NCBI GenBank assembly: GCA_016742175.1
Contig: JACVCH010000005.1
Location: 62,001 to 126,000, forward strand
Length of the DNA stretch: 64,000 nt
Origin: Rhizobiaceae bacterium
GTDB taxonomy: Bacteria > Pseudomonadota > Alphaproteobacteria > Rhizobiales > Rhizobiaceae
Reading direction: 5' to 3'
Shown: positions 1 through 9,576 of the stretch, piece after piece
Layout of the letters: every line of letters begins with the position of its first letter
How positions within the stretch are numbered: position 1 is the stretch's first letter
Position numbers and translations under genes: made by a program
Notes under the pieces: model-generated
The model's database searches: none
Told to the model about the DNA's origin: nothing
What the model saw: the letters and a program-made list of their open reading frames with translations, nothing else

Positions 1-1086
1 CGGGTTGACGCCCTTGTGCGGCTCCTTGCCGAAGAACTGCTTCACGACCTCATGCACCTTGGGCATGCGCGTCATGCCGCCGACGAGGACGACCTCGTCG
101 ATCTCGCCCGCATTAAGCCCGGCATCCTTGAGCGCCGCCTTGCAGGGGCCGACGGTGCGCTGCACGAGATCGTCGACGAGGCTCTCGAACTTGGCGCGCG
201 TCAGCTTCATCGTCAGGTGCTTCGGGCCGGTCTGGTCGGCGGTGATGAAGGGCAGGTTGATCTCGGTCTGCGCGGACGAAGACAACTCGATCTTGGCCTT
301 CTCGGCCGCTTCCTTGAGGCGCTGCAGAGCGAGCTTGTCGCCCTTCAGATCGATGCCCTGTTCCTTCTTGAACTCGGCCGCAAGGTATTCGACGAGGCGC
401 ATGTCGAAATCCTCGCCGCCAAGGAAGGTGTCGCCATTGGTCGACTTCACCTCGAACACGCCGTCGCCAATCTCGAGGATCGAAATGTCGAACGTGCCGC
501 CGCCGAGATCATAGACGGCGATGGTCTTGCCGTCCTTCTTGTCGAGGCCGTAGGCGAGCGCGGCCGCGGTCGGCTCGTTGATGATGCGCAGCACTTCGAG
601 GCCGGCGATCTTGCCGGCGTCCTTGGTCGCCTGGCGCTGGGCGTCGTTGAAATAGGCCGGAACGGTGATGACGGCCTTCTCGACCTTCTCGCCGAGATAG
701 GATTCTGCGGTTTCCTTCATCTTCTGAAGGATCATCGCGGAAATCTGCGAGGGAGAGTAATCGGTGTCGCTGGCCTTGACCCAGGCGTCGCCATTGGCGG
801 CCTTGACGATCTTGTAGGGCACCATGCCCTTGTCCTTCTGCGTCGTCGGGTCGTCGAAGGTGCGGCCGATGAGGCGCTTGATCGCAAAGAGGGTGTTTTC
901 GGGGTTCGTGACCGCCTGGCGCTTGGCCGGCTGGCCGACGAGACGTTCGCCGTCGCCGGTGAATGCGACGATGGACGGCGTCGTGCGTGCGCCTTCGGCG
1001 TTCTCGATCACCTTGGCGTCCTTGCCGTCCATGACGGCGACGCAGGAATTGGTCGTTCCAAGATCGATACCGATTACTTTAGCCAT
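1..1086 (-). CDS. dnaK: Chaperone DnaK (Hsp70), N-terminal part
   Basis: Cytosolic ATP-dependent chaperone that works with DnaJ and GrpE. The visible 362 residues begin [15 protein letters not shown] and cover nearly the whole nucleotide-binding domain: the phosphate-1 loop near residues 6-14, the [11 protein letters not shown] stretch, and the DLGGGTFD phosphate-2 motif. The last visible residues are [10 protein letters not shown]. The substrate-binding half of a protein of about 640 residues lies beyond the left edge, so the gene is cut by the window and not broken. The ATG follows a purine-rich stretch. A heat-shock type promoter lies about 130 bases upstream. Identity is certain from the sequence; dnaJ probably follows off-window. 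Confidence 0.98.
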   Translation of the reverse strand, partial: MAKVIGIDLGTTNSCVAVMDGKDAKVIENAEGARTTPSIVAFTGDGERLVGQPAKRQAVTNPENTLFAIKRLIGRTFDDPTTQKDKGMVPYKIVKAANGDAWVKASDTDYSPSQISAMILQKMKETAESYLGEKVEKAVITVPAYFNDAQRQATKDAGKIAGLEVLRIINEPTAAALAYGLDKKDGKTIAVYDLGGGTFDISILEIGDGVFEVKSTNGDTFLGGEDFDMRLVEYLAAEFKKEQGIDLKGDKLALQRLKEAAEKAKIELSSSAQTEINLPFITADQTGPKHLTMKLTRAKFESLVDDLVQRTVGPCKAALKDAGLNAGEIDEVVLVGGMTRMPKVHEVVKQFFGKEPHKGVNP

Positions 1087-1213
1087 TTTCTTCTTCTCTC
1101 CGCTTAAGCAGGCCGTCTGGACCCAATGCGAGGCGTTCCGGACGACGGCCCCTGTTCAGTGAAAATGCCGCCGCCGCCACCTGTCGACCAGGCCCGGCTC
1201 GGCTGTGCGGCGT

Positions 1214-1242
1214 ATATAAGAAGGCGTCATTTTTGGCGCAAG
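1214..1242 (-). promoter_or_regulatory. RpoH (sigma-32) type promoter of dnaK
   Basis: On the minus strand CTTG (1239-1242) is followed after exactly 18 bases by CTTATAT (1214-1220). This matches the alphaproteobacterial heat-shock pattern CTTG-N17/18-CYTAT. It points at dnaK and would leave a 5' leader of roughly 120 bases. The match is visible in the sequence; use by RpoH is inferred. Confidence 0.65.
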
Positions 1243-1282
1243 TGACGGCTTGCGGCGTTTTTGAACCGGATGTGATCGGTGC

Positions 1283-2269
1283 TCAGATTTCGGCCCATCC
1301 GCCGCCCGCGCCGGCGGCGTAGACGGCGTCGATGACCCGCTGATTACGCACCGAATTCTCGAGCGTGAAGATCGGAGTCTCTTCGCCGCCGGCAGCCCGG
1401 GCGAAGGCTTCGACCTCGAGCCGGTACTGCCGCGTCCCGGGAAATCGGAACACGCGCGCCTCCGCCCGCCGCTGGTCATGCAGTTCGATCCGGTGATGGT
1501 CGAAATCGCCGGCATTGAATGGCGCCTGGACCTGGATGAAGCCCTCCTCGCCGTGGAACGCCATCTCCTGTCGCAGCGCCATCTGCGTCGAGCAGTAGAA
1601 GGAGAGGTCGAACGTGCCGAAATCGGCGCTGACGCTGGCATAGATGTCGGTGCCGAAATCCGGGTCGCGCTCGATCGTCGCGCGCACCCGCTTCGGCTCG
1701 CCGCCCGTCGCGATCCGGGTCGTGACGACGGGGTAGACGCCGATGTCCGGCAGCGCCCCGCCGCCGAGCTCGGGACGGTTGCGCATGTTGTCGGGGTCGC
1801 GGTTGAAATAGGAGAACGCCCCCTGCACGTGCCGCAGCCGGCCGATCGCGCCGCCCGCGATCAGGTCGCGCACCTTCGCCCATTGCGGGTGGTAGAACAC
1901 CATGAAGGCTTCGGAGATCGCGACCCTGTTGCGGTTGCGCGCGTCGATCACCGGCTGGATGTCGATGGCCTTCAGGGCCAGCGGCTTTTCCACCAGCACA
2001 TGCTTGCCGGCATCGGCCGCCTTGATCGCCCACTCCACGTGGTCGGACGTCGGCAGCGGGATGTAGACGCCGTCGACCGTATCGGAGGCGAGCAGCGCTT
2101 CGTAGGAGCCGAACGCATGCGGGGCGCCGAACCGGTCCGCCAGCGCGCGGGCGCGCGCCGCGTCGCGGCTGGCGATGGCGGCGAGCACGCCGTTCTCGGA
2201 TTCGAGAATGGCCGGTATCACGTGATCGCGCGCGATCTTGGCCGTCGACAGAACTCCCCAGCGAAACAT
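1283..2269 (-). CDS. Gfo/Idh/MocA family oxidoreductase
   Basis: NAD(P)-dependent oxidoreductase of 328 residues. The N-terminal nucleotide-binding fold begins [11 protein letters not shown] (about residues 5-15), and the family EKP motif with its catalytic Lys is at 94-96. The C-terminal half is the usual beta-sheet dimerisation domain. The opening is typical of the glucose-fructose oxidoreductase/xylose 1-dehydrogenase branch, so a sugar or cyclitol is the probable substrate; I cannot name it. Start choice: AGGAG directly abuts an ATG at 2275 but sits 6 bases before the ATG at 2269, so 2269 is preferred. The gene is monocistronic and lies downstream of dnaK's promoter region on the same strand. 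Confidence 0.85.
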   Translation of the reverse strand: MFRWGVLSTAKIARDHVIPAILESENGVLAAIASRDAARARALADRFGAPHAFGSYEALLASDTVDGVYIPLPTSDHVEWAIKAADAGKHVLVEKPLALKAIDIQPVIDARNRNRVAISEAFMVFYHPQWAKVRDLIAGGAIGRLRHVQGAFSYFNRDPDNMRNRPELGGGALPDIGVYPVVTTRIATGGEPKRVRATIERDPDFGTDIYASVSADFGTFDLSFYCSTQMALRQEMAFHGEEGFIQVQAPFNAGDFDHHRIELHDQRRAEARVFRFPGTRQYRLEVEAFARAAGGEETPIFTLENSVRNQRVIDAVYAAGAGGGWAEI

Positions 2270-2344
2270 CGCCATCTCCTTGTCCGCCGCCGGGAATAGA
2301 CCCCGGCGCGCTTCGTTACCCGTTCGTTAACGGAGTGGGTCCTC

Positions 2345-2929
2345 ATGCGAAACCGAAAAACGCTCGCGCTTGCCGCACTTGCCGCAGCACTTCTCCAGAT
2401 CAGTCCGGCGATGGCCAATCCGGCCTATCATGCGCGTGCAGTCCGCGCCGCGCTCGATCTCCCGGAGGTCAACCGCCGACCGGCGGCCGACCGCCGATGT
2501 CTCGCCCAGGCGCTCTATCACGAAGCGCGCGGCGAGAGCGTTGCCGGCCAGGTCGCCGTCGCGCAGGTCATCATCAACCGCGTGAAAAGCCGCGTCTATC
2601 CGGACACGGTCTGCGGCGTCGTCTACCAGAACCGACACCGGCGCAACGCCTGCCAGTTCTCCTTCGCATGCGACGACATCTCCGATAGGCCCCGCGAACG
2701 GGCGGCTTATGCCAGGGCCGAGCAGATCGCCGCCGAAATCCTGTGCGGTTCGCAATGCGCCGGCGCCCGCAAGCTCGTCCGCCTCTCGGCGATGATCGGC
2801 GACGTCGCGCGCGCCACGCACTACCACGCGACGAGCGTCATGCCGTCCTGGGGCCGAAAGAAGACGCGCCTGGCGACCATCGGTCGCCACATCTTCTACA
2901 CGAGCAAACGTGTCACGCGCAGCATGTAA
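2345..2929 (+). CDS. SleB-like cell wall hydrolase, secreted
   Basis: A 194-residue protein with a signal peptide (Arg/Lys start, Ala/Leu core, cleavage near SPAMA-NP, about residue 24). It is followed by a Hydrolase_2 (SleB/CwlJ) domain with the characteristic LAQALYHEARGE segment, whose Glu is the presumed catalytic residue. Cysteines in the core (VCGVVYQ, NACQFSFAC) fit an exported, disulphide-bonded protein. It probably acts on peptidoglycan glycan strands in the periplasm. SleB was defined in spores, but this family is common as a single-domain hydrolase in Hyphomicrobiales. GGAG lies 9 bases before the ATG. It is convergent with yceI, 8 bases apart. Confidence 0.85.
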   Translation: MRNRKTLALAALAAALLQISPAMANPAYHARAVRAALDLPEVNRRPAADRRCLAQALYHEARGESVAGQVAVAQVIINRVKSRVYPDTVCGVVYQNRHRRNACQFSFACDDISDRPRERAAYARAEQIAAEILCGSQCAGARKLVRLSAMIGDVARATHYHATSVMPSWGRKKTRLATIGRHIFYTSKRVTRSM

Positions 2930-2937
2930 CGACCGGA

Positions 2938-3510
2938 TCAGTTGCGCCGCGCCGTGAAATCCATGTCGAAGCGCACGATGTTGGAATAGATCGGCGTGCC
3001 GACATCCATGCCGTAGGGCGCGCGTCGGATGTCGCCCCTGACGCGGAAGTGGATGGCGCTGCGATCGAGATCGGTCAGCTCGACCGAGAAGGTCTCCGGC
3101 AGCGTGTGGCCGCGTGCGGTCAGCCGCCCCTCGACATTCGCCGTCGTGTCGCCGGTGCGCCGCACCGAGGTCGAGCGGAACGTGATCACCGGTGCATTGG
3201 CGACGTCGAAGACGGCGTTGGAACGCAGGAACTCGTCGACGCGGGACTGGCCGGTGAAAACCGTCTGCGGCCGGATGGCGATCTCGACCTGCGAGCGCTC
3301 GACGGCCGACGGATCGATCCGGATCGCGCCCGAAAAATCGGCGAAGCGCCCGTTGATGCCGCCGCCGCCGACCTGGCCGACGAAGAAGCTGATCGTCGAT
3401 CGGTCGTTGAGGATCGAATAGCGGCCCGCCGCATCGGAAAGGTTCGAAACCGCGCCGGCCGCCGGCGCGAGGACGAGGCAAAGAAACAGAACTGCGAGAC
3501 GCCAGGTCAT
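2938..3510 (-). CDS. YceI family periplasmic lipid-binding protein
   Basis: A 190-residue YceI-like lipocalin-fold protein thought to bind isoprenoid or fatty amide ligands in the periplasm. A signal peptide (MTWRLAVLFLCLVLAPAAGA) precedes the barrel. Family signatures include ISFFVGQVGGGGINGRF near the N-terminus and the RGHTLPE segment. The upstream ATG at 3525 is rejected because its codons 2-3 are themselves the Shine-Dalgarno (GGAGGT), 6 bases before the ATG at 3510. The cytochrome b561 gene lies 32 bases upstream on the same strand, the usual yceJ-yceI pairing. Confidence 0.88.
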   Translation of the reverse strand: MTWRLAVLFLCLVLAPAAGAVSNLSDAAGRYSILNDRSTISFFVGQVGGGGINGRFADFSGAIRIDPSAVERSQVEIAIRPQTVFTGQSRVDEFLRSNAVFDVANAPVITFRSTSVRRTGDTTANVEGRLTARGHTLPETFSVELTDLDRSAIHFRVRGDIRRAPYGMDVGTPIYSNIVRFDMDFTARRN

Positions 3511-3542
3511 GGCGACACCTCCCATCCCCTCCGACGTCGATT

Positions 3543-4124
3543 TTACGATTGCCGGGGCGTGCGGTCCAGCCTGTGGTGAACGGGGCGCAACATGCGCGTC
3601 AACGTTGCGTCGCCGAGCCGGAAATGATGCCGAAGCGCGGCGGCGACGTGGATGGCGACGAGGCCGACCAGCACCCAGGCGAGGATTTCATGCACCTCAG
3701 CCCACCAGCTTTCCGCCGCGACAGACCGCTCGAGCGGCAGATGCGGCACGATCACCAGATAGAACGCAAAGGTCGGGATCGCGAGCTCCGAGGAGGAGAC
3801 CAGCGCCCAGCCGGTCAGCGGCAGCGCCACCATGAGCACGTAGAGGCTGGCATGTCCGAGCTGCGCCGCGATACGCTCAATCCGCGTCGTCCCGAGCGGA
3901 TGCGGCGAGCGGCCGACGAGCCGCCAGCCGATCCGCATGCCGACGAGCACGAGCGTCAGGAAGCCGAAGGATTTGTGCCACTGGATGAGCTCGAAGGCGA
4001 GGCGCTGGTCGTCGAGCCGCACCATGACGAGCCCCACGATAAGTTGGCCGACGATCAGGAGCGCGATCAGCCAGTGAAGGATGATCGCGACCAGCCCATA
4101 GCCTTCATCGGTGTTGCGCAGCAT
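3543..4124 (-). CDS. Cytochrome b561 (YceJ-like) membrane protein
   Basis: A 193-residue inner-membrane diheme cytochrome b561 of the prokaryotic type. Four hydrophobic helices carry candidate haem-ligand histidines: ILHW in helix 1, WHKSFGF before helix 2, LGHASLY in helix 3, and VHEILAW/AIHVAAALRHHF in helix 4. It probably moves electrons across the inner membrane. It is the upstream partner of yceI and presumably cotranscribed. No good Shine-Dalgarno precedes the ATG, so the start is the least certain part. Confidence 0.88.
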   Translation of the reverse strand: MLRNTDEGYGLVAIILHWLIALLIVGQLIVGLVMVRLDDQRLAFELIQWHKSFGFLTLVLVGMRIGWRLVGRSPHPLGTTRIERIAAQLGHASLYVLMVALPLTGWALVSSSELAIPTFAFYLVIVPHLPLERSVAAESWWAEVHEILAWVLVGLVAIHVAAALRHHFRLGDATLTRMLRPVHHRLDRTPRQS

Positions 4125-4184
4125 CGCCGGCCGCCGGACAAATGATCGCGATCATAGCCCGGCGGATGGCAGAAATCACCTGCG

Positions 4185-6590
4185 TCAGGTGCGCAGAACG
4201 CCGCCCGTCGTCTTCTCGACATTGGCGACGATCTTGCCCGCCAGCGCCTCGAAATCCTCGTCGGTCAGGGTGCGGTCGGTCGGCTGGATCGCGACTTCGA
4301 TGGCGATCGACTTTTTCCCCGAGCCCAGCGAGGCGCCTTCGAAGATGTCGAAGACGCGGACGTCCGTGACGAGCTTCTTGTCTGCCCCGGCCGCGGCCTT
4401 GACGATTGCCGCCGCCTCGACGCCCCTGTCGACGACGAAGGCGAAATCGCGCTTCACGGCCTGGAAGGGCGAAAGGTCGAGCCGCGGCTTGGTGCGCGTC
4501 GGCTTGGCCTTCGGCTCTGGGATCGCATCGAGATAGATTTCGAAGCCGGCGAGCGGCCCGCCCGCGTCGAGCGCTTCCAGCGTCCGCGGATGGAACTCGC
4601 CGAACGTGCCGAGCACGATCTTCGGCCCGAGCTTGATCGTTCCGGAGCGGCCGGGGTGATACCAGTCCGGTCCACCCGCCTCGACCTGAAGCTTGTCCAC
4701 CGGCGCGCCCGCGGCCTCCAGCGCAGCGAAGGCGTCGGCCTTGGCGTCGAAGACGCCGACGGGACCGGCATTGCCCGCCCAATGGCGACCCTGGCCGTCG
4801 AGCTTCGCCGTGCCCCGGCGGATGCCGGCGGCGACGCGGCGCTGCTGATCGGCGCCGTCGCCTTCATAGATGCCGGAAACCTCGAACAGCGCGACGTCGC
4901 CCATGCCCCGGTCGGCGTTGCGCTGCGCGGCGGCGATCAGGCCGGGCAGCAGCGAGGGCCGCATGTTCGACATGTCTGACGCGATCGGGTTGGCCAGCTT
5001 GAGCGCCGGCTGGCCGCCGCCGAAGAGTTTCGCGTGCGCCTCGGGGATGAACGACCAGGTCACGGCCTCCATCATGCCGCGCACGGCGAGCGCGCGCTTG
5101 GCGGAACGGGTGCGGATCTGGATCGGCGTCAGCATCTTGCCGTTGACCGCGCCGAAGGTCGGCAGCGGCTCGGCCACGATCCGGTCGACGCCGTGAATGC
5201 GCATCACCTCCTCGACGATGTCGGCCTTGCCGTCGACATCCGGCCGCCAGGACGGCACCGCGACCTCGATCGCATCGCCCTTGTCCTGCGGCGCGAAGCC
5301 GAGCCGGTCGAGGATCGAGATCGATTCGGTCTTCGCCACGTTGAGCCCGGTCAGGCGTTTGACTTCGACAACCGGCATCGAGATGCGCTTGGCCTCATAT
5401 CCCGCATAGCCGACGACTTCGGTCTCGCAAGGGCTGCCGCCGCAGATGTCGAGGACCAACTGAGTCGCAAGCTCGATCCCCGGCACCATGAATTCGGGAT
5501 CGACGCCGCGTTCGAAGCGGTAGCGCGCATCGGTGATGATGCCGAGATCGCGGCCCGTCCGCGCGATGTTGAGCGGCGACCAGAGCGCGGATTCGATCAG
5601 CACGTCGGTCGTTGCCTCGTCGCAACCCGAATGCTCACCGCCCATGACGCCGGCGATGGATTCGACGCCGTTGTCGTCCGCGATGACGCACATCGAGCCG
5701 TTGAGTTGATACTCCCGTCCGTCGAGCGCCAGCACCTTCTCGCCATCCTTGGCCGCGCGCACGACGAGGTCGCCGGCGACCTTGGCGGCGTCGAAGACGT
5801 GCAGCGGCCGGCCGCGGTCGAAGGTCACGTAATTGGTGATGTCGACCAGCGCATTGATCGGGCGCAGCCCGATCGCGATCAGCCGCTGCTGCATCCATTT
5901 CGGCGACGCGCCGTTCTTCACGCCCTTGACGAGGCGCAGCGCGAAGCCGGGGCAGAGTTCCGGATCGGCGATCGTGACCTTCACCGGCGTCTCGCCCTTG
6001 CCTGCGACCGGAGTGATAGCTGGCGTCTTCAGCGTGCCGAGCCCGGAAGCGGCCAGATCGCGCGCGATGCCGTAAACGCTGGTGGCATCGGGCCGGTTCG
6101 GCGTCAAATTGATCTCGATCACCGGGTCGTCGAGCTTGGCATAGGTCGCGAACGGCGTACCGACGGGCGCATCGGTCGGCAGGTCGATGATGCCGTCATG
6201 CTCGTCCGAAAGCTGCAACTCGCGCTCCGAGCACATCATGCCGTGGCTCTCGACGCCGCGGATCTTGCCGACGGACAGCGTGACGTCGATGCCGGGCACG
6301 TAGGAGCCGGGCGCCGCGAAAGCGCCGACGAGGCCCTCGCGCGCATTCGGCGCGCCGCACACGACCTGGATCGGCTTCCCGTCGCCGGTGTCGACCATCA
6401 GCACGCGCAATTTGTCGGCGTCGGGATGCTGGGCTGCGCTCACCACCCTGGCGATCACGAACGGCTTCAGCGCCGCCTTGTCGTCGACGGCCTCGACCTC
6501 GAGGCCGATCATGGTCAGCCGCTCGCAGATCTCGGCCAGCGAGGCGTCGGTGTCGAGATGGTCATTGAGCCAGGAAAGCGTGAATTTCAT
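4185..6590 (-). CDS. pheT: Phenylalanyl-tRNA synthetase beta subunit
   Basis: A 801-residue beta chain of the alpha2-beta2 PheRS that charges tRNA-Phe. Domains in order are the [13 protein letters not shown]-terminus, an OB-fold tRNA-binding domain (about 40-150, with HPDADKLRV), the B3/4 editing domain, B5, the catalytic-like core, and the C-terminal FDX-ACB anticodon-binding domain ending in GGVLRT. Length is normal. Unusually it does not follow pheS directly: three small genes lie between them on the same strand. Those genes are tightly spaced, so pheST may still be one transcript. Confidence 0.97.
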   Translation of the reverse strand: MKFTLSWLNDHLDTDASLAEICERLTMIGLEVEAVDDKAALKPFVIARVVSAAQHPDADKLRVLMVDTGDGKPIQVVCGAPNAREGLVGAFAAPGSYVPGIDVTLSVGKIRGVESHGMMCSERELQLSDEHDGIIDLPTDAPVGTPFATYAKLDDPVIEINLTPNRPDATSVYGIARDLAASGLGTLKTPAITPVAGKGETPVKVTIADPELCPGFALRLVKGVKNGASPKWMQQRLIAIGLRPINALVDITNYVTFDRGRPLHVFDAAKVAGDLVVRAAKDGEKVLALDGREYQLNGSMCVIADDNGVESIAGVMGGEHSGCDEATTDVLIESALWSPLNIARTGRDLGIITDARYRFERGVDPEFMVPGIELATQLVLDICGGSPCETEVVGYAGYEAKRISMPVVEVKRLTGLNVAKTESISILDRLGFAPQDKGDAIEVAVPSWRPDVDGKADIVEEVMRIHGVDRIVAEPLPTFGAVNGKMLTPIQIRTRSAKRALAVRGMMEAVTWSFIPEAHAKLFGGGQPALKLANPIASDMSNMRPSLLPGLIAAAQRNADRGMGDVALFEVSGIYEGDGADQQRRVAAGIRRGTAKLDGQGRHWAGNAGPVGVFDAKADAFAALEAAGAPVDKLQVEAGGPDWYHPGRSGTIKLGPKIVLGTFGEFHPRTLEALDAGGPLAGFEIYLDAIPEPKAKPTRTKPRLDLSPFQAVKRDFAFVVDRGVEAAAIVKAAAGADKKLVTDVRVFDIFEGASLGSGKKSIAIEVAIQPTDRTLTDEDFEALAGKIVANVEKTTGGVLRT

Positions 6591-6611
6591 CGGTCTCGTC
6601 CAGTTTGGTCG

Positions 6612-7010
6612 TCAGCGTTCGATCGAAAAGCCGTCGAAGCGCGGAAGGTCGTCGGATATGTGAAGAAACGGCAGCCGCCGCTTCTCGAAGGCGTGCATGG
6701 TCGGCGGATAGCGCTCCGGCTCGTCCATGAAACCGAGCGACAGATAGGTCTCGCCCGGCAGCTTGTCGTCGCGATAGCCGATCTGGCTGCCGCAGTGCTC
6801 GCAAAAGCGCCGCTCCACGCCGCCGGCCCGCCACGTCTTCGGCTCGCCGTGCCAGGTCAGGTCATCGTCGCGAAAGGCGACGAAGGCCATCACCGGCGCG
6901 CCGGTCTGCTTGCGGCAGTCGCGGCAGTGGCAATAGGAGCGCCAGAACGGTTCTGCGCTCGCCTCGGCGGAGATCAGGCCGCAGCGGCAGGAGCCGGAAT
7001 GAAGTGCCAT
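6612..7010 (-). CDS. GFA-like (CENP-V/GFA) zinc protein
   Basis: A 132-residue GFA-domain protein, the fold of glutathione-dependent formaldehyde-activating enzyme. Zinc-ligand motifs are intact: CRCG near residue 8, CHCRDC near 28, and CEHCG near 70. The substrate is unknown; most family members are not formaldehyde enzymes. Start: a TTG at 7025 is possible, but ATG at 7010 lies one base after the stop of the DUF2442 gene, which suggests translational coupling. It sits between pheS and pheT as the third gene of an inserted trio. Confidence 0.85.
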   Translation of the reverse strand: MALHSGSCRCGLISAEASAEPFWRSYCHCRDCRKQTGAPVMAFVAFRDDDLTWHGEPKTWRAGGVERRFCEHCGSQIGYRDDKLPGETYLSLGFMDEPERYPPTMHAFEKRRLPFLHISDDLPRFDGFSIER

Positions 7011-7011
7011 G

Positions 7012-7290
7012 CTATTCGGCCGCAATCTGTGGCTTGACGGCGTTGGGATACTTCCATCCCTTCAGCATGCCGCGAACGGAAAGGTCTTCATCGACATCCG
7101 GCCAATGAACGCCGTCCAGCATCAGTTCCACCTTGTTGCGCTCGGCTGCACTTGCCGACAGCAAGCGGGGATACCACCAGAGCGGCGTCACGACTTCACG
7201 TCCGTCCGCGAGCCTCACATGCAGGCTTGCCGGATCGCACCACGCCTCGACGGGGCGCTCACTGTCCGGATACGGATCTGAAGAATTCAT
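7012..7290 (-). CDS. DUF2442 domain protein
   Basis: A 92-residue small acidic protein with a DUF2442 core; the LADGREVVTPLWWYPRL segment is characteristic. Function is unknown. GGAGG stands 6 bases before the ATG. Its start overlaps the end of the DUF4160 gene by 32 bases, and its stop is one base from the GFA start, so all three are probably translated from one message. DUF2442 and DUF4160 genes are often adjacent in bacteria. They are sometimes suspected to be toxin-antitoxin pairs, but nothing in this sequence proves that. Confidence 0.8.
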   Translation of the reverse strand: MNSSDPYPDSERPVEAWCDPASLHVRLADGREVVTPLWWYPRLLSASAAERNKVELMLDGVHWPDVDEDLSVRGMLKGWKYPNAVKPQIAAE

Positions 7291-7507
7291 CCCACGCCTC
7301 CAGCAATTCTTTCCTGTGCTCGTTGGCCACTTCGAGGATACGCTTCAAGTCCGAGCTCTTGAAGCCTTGATGTTCCGCGAACTCGAGCGTGGTCAGCCAG
7401 ACCTTCGCCTTGCCGCCCTGTCCCGACGCATGGATATGGGGCGGTTCGCCCATATCCGATCCGTAGAAGTGAAAGCGGATGCCATATTTGCGAAGGACCG
7501 TCGGCAT
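7259..7507 (-). CDS. DUF4160 domain protein
   Basis: An 82-residue DUF4160 protein. It starts MPTVLRKYGIRFHFYGSD and continues with EPPHIHA, the conserved histidine motif of the family. Function is unknown. The ATG lies 2 bases after the pheS stop (TAG at 7510-7512), and the 3' end overlaps the DUF2442 gene by 32 bases. The arrangement pheS-DUF4160-DUF2442-GFA-pheT implies insertion into an ancestral pheST operon without breaking the transcript. Confidence 0.82.
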   Translation of the reverse strand: MPTVLRKYGIRFHFYGSDMGEPPHIHASGQGGKAKVWLTTLEFAEHQGFKSSDLKRILEVANEHRKELLEAWDEFFRSVSGQ

Positions 7508-7509
7508 CC

Positions 7510-8595
7510 CTAGCTCGACAACCCCCCGAACAAGGTCGGCATGTCGAGCGGCCGGAAGCCATAGTGCGACAGCCAGCGGACATCGGCGTCGAAGAAGGCG
7601 CGCAGGTCCGGCATGCCGTATTTCAGCATCGCGATGCGGTCGATGCCCATGCCCCAGGCGAAGCCCTGATATTCGTCCGGATCGAGCCCGCCGGCGCGCA
7701 GCACGTTCGGATGAACCATGCCGCAGCCGAGGATTTCCATCCAGTCATTGCCCTCGCCGAAGCGCACCTCGCCCGGCCGCGATCGATCGCACTGGATATC
7801 GACTTCCATCGACGGCTCGGTGAAGGGGAAGAAGGACGGGCGGAAGCGCATCTTCACGCTCGGCACCTCGAAGAACGCCTTGCAGAACTCCTCCAGCACC
7901 CACTTCATGTTGGCGACGTTCGCGGTCTTGTCGACGACGAGGCCTTCGACCTGATGGAACATCGGCGAGTGCGTCGCGTCGGAATCCTGCCGGTAGGTCT
8001 TGCCGGGAATGACGATGCGGATCGGCGGCTTCTGCGCCTCCATCGTGCGGATCTGCACCGGCGACGTGTGCGTGCGCAACAGCTTGCGCTCTCCCGCCGC
8101 GTCCGGCTGGAAGAAGAACGTGTCGTGCATCTCGCGCGCCGGATGGCCTTCGGGGAAGTTCAGCGCGGTGAAATTGTAGTAGTCCGTCTCGATGTCCGGA
8201 CCTTCGGCGATGGCAAAGCCCATATCGCCGAAGATCGCCGTGATCTCGTCGATCACCTGGCTGATCGGATGGATGCGCCCGCGCTCGGCCGGCGTCTGGC
8301 GCACCGGCAGCGTCACGTCCAGCGTTTCCGCCGCGAGCCTGGCGTCGATCGCCGCATCGCGCAGTTCGCTCCTGCGCGCGGTGATGGCGTCGGTGACGCG
8401 CAGCTTCAGGCCGTTGATCGCCGGCCCCATCGTCTGGCGCTCGTCGGCGCTCATCGCGCCCAGCGTCTTCAGCTTCTCCGAGATCGAGCCCTTCTTGCCG
8501 AGCGCGGCGACGCGCACGGCCTCGATCGACTGCTCGTCGCCGGCCGACGCGATGTCGCTCATCAGGCTCGTTTCCAGGGATTGCAGATCGCTCAT
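7510..8595 (-). CDS. pheS: Phenylalanyl-tRNA synthetase alpha subunit
   Basis: A 361-residue catalytic alpha chain of PheRS. It has the N-terminal coiled-coil arm (about 1-85), then the class II aminoacylation core: the [10 protein letters not shown] region, the motif 2 region ([10 protein letters not shown]), and motif 3 ([14 protein letters not shown]). It ends VPTLFGG-like as usual ([10 protein letters not shown]). It is preceded by a hairpin-T terminator that separates it from rplT, so expression probably involves attenuation or a separate promoter. Confidence 0.97.
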   Translation of the reverse strand: MSDLQSLETSLMSDIASAGDEQSIEAVRVAALGKKGSISEKLKTLGAMSADERQTMGPAINGLKLRVTDAITARRSELRDAAIDARLAAETLDVTLPVRQTPAERGRIHPISQVIDEITAIFGDMGFAIAEGPDIETDYYNFTALNFPEGHPAREMHDTFFFQPDAAGERKLLRTHTSPVQIRTMEAQKPPIRIVIPGKTYRQDSDATHSPMFHQVEGLVVDKTANVANMKWVLEEFCKAFFEVPSVKMRFRPSFFPFTEPSMEVDIQCDRSRPGEVRFGEGNDWMEILGCGMVHPNVLRAGGLDPDEYQGFAWGMGIDRIAMLKYGMPDLRAFFDADVRWLSHYGFRPLDMPTLFGGLSS

Positions 8596-8631
8596 CTTGA
8601 ATTCCAGCTCGAAAGAAGGTGCAGGCAGCGC

Positions 8632-8668
8632 AAAAGAAAAACCCGCGCAGGCGTTGCCAGCGCGGGTT
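8632..8668 (-). terminator. Rho-independent terminator/attenuator between rplT and pheS
   Basis: The 9-bp arms 8640-8648 and 8660-8668 pair around an 11-base loop. On the minus strand they are followed by a T-rich run (TTTTCTTTT). It lies after the rplT stop and before the pheS start, so it either ends the infC-rpmI-rplT transcript or attenuates pheS. Confidence 0.75.
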
Positions 8669-8709
8669 CCCGATATCAGGTCGAACGAGTTCGGGAAAGA
8701 CGCTGGCGC

Positions 8710-9111
8710 TTAGGCGACAACGCTTTCAAACTGGTTCGGGGTCGTGTCCTTGAGATAGTCGAGCGAGGCCTTCGACTTGACGACGAGCGCGGCGAACGCC
8801 TGCGGCTCGTGGATCGCCATGTCGGAGAGAACCTTGCGGTCGATCTCGATGCCGGCCTTGTTCAGGCCGTCGATGAAGCGGCCATAGGTCAGGCCGTGCT
8901 CGCGGACGGCAGCGTTGATGCGCTGGATCCAGAGCGCGCGGAAATTGCGCTTGCGGTTCTTGCGATCGCGGTAGGCATACTGCAGCGACTTCTCGACTGC
9001 CTGCTTGGCGATGCGGATGGTGTTCTTGCGGCGGCCGTAGAAACCCTTGGCGGCCTTCAGAACCTTCTTGTGCTTGGCGTGGGACGTAACGCCCCTCTTG
9101 ACGCGTGCCAT
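8710..9111 (-). CDS. rplT: 50S ribosomal protein L20
   Basis: A 133-residue L20 starting [19 protein letters not shown], with the conserved [16 protein letters not shown] and IQRINAA segments. It binds 23S rRNA early in 50S assembly. In other bacteria L20 also represses its own operon by binding the message near rpmI. It lies 35 bases downstream of rpmI on the same strand. Confidence 0.98.
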   Translation of the reverse strand: MARVKRGVTSHAKHKKVLKAAKGFYGRRKNTIRIAKQAVEKSLQYAYRDRKNRKRNFRALWIQRINAAVREHGLTYGRFIDGLNKAGIEIDRKVLSDMAIHEPQAFAALVVKSKASLDYLKDTTPNQFESVVA

Positions 9112-9146
9112 GTCATGATCTCCTTAAATTCTTGGGTCCGAGGGCC

Positions 9147-9356
9147 TTAGAGGCCGCCGCCATTGGGCAGATAATTCTTGATGACCTTCTTCCCATCGGG
9201 CTCGGCCAGAACCATCGTGCCGCGTGCGTCGCGGATGAACTTGTTGGAACGTTTGATCATGCCATGGCGCTTGCCTGCGGCAGCCGCCTTGACCTTGCCA
9301 GTTCCGGTTATCTTGAACCGCTTCTTGGCAGAAGACTTCGTCTTCATCTTGGGCAT
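9147..9356 (-). CDS. rpmI: 50S ribosomal protein L35
   Basis: A 69-residue basic L35: [15 protein letters not shown] opening, with the KRHGMIKRS and MVLAEPD segments. It is cotranscribed with rplT. The 220 bases upstream form several short stem-loops and hold no gene. It is separated from infC by a methyltransferase gene, which is uncommon. Confidence 0.98.
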   Translation of the reverse strand: MPKMKTKSSAKKRFKITGTGKVKAAAAGKRHGMIKRSNKFIRDARGTMVLAEPDGKKVIKNYLPNGGGL

Positions 9357-9385
9357 TTTGCTTCTCCGTTATTGTGCGCTCACGC

Positions 9386-9448
9386 GAGCCGACTTGCGTC
9401 GGCAGCTCCGCGAGGGCGTCGGATAACCGACGGCAGCCGGTCGGCTGC
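9386..9448 (-). promoter_or_regulatory. Stem-loop-rich leader of rpmI-rplT
   Basis: Three consecutive short hairpins lie in the rpmI 5' region: 9389-9393 with 9398-9402, 9417-9422 with 9427-9432, and 9433-9438 with 9443-9448. By analogy with the L20-controlled leaders of other bacteria this may be an autoregulatory mRNA element. The pairings are visible; the role is inferred and no known leader sequence was recognised. Confidence 0.35.
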
Positions 9449-9576
9449 TTCTCGCTTCGCTCGATATTTGATGAGCTTCAAGCATTTCGAGCCGACACGG
9501 CATGCCCTGCCGGACGGCTCACGAACGGGCGGTCTATAAACGCACGGCGGAAAAAGCGCAACAGGAGTCTGCGGCC

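Noticed and set aside
7012-7507. DUF4160/DUF2442 called as a toxin-antitoxin system
   Set aside because: Adjacency and overlap fit, but neither protein shows a known toxin or DNA-binding antitoxin domain, so I report only the pairing.
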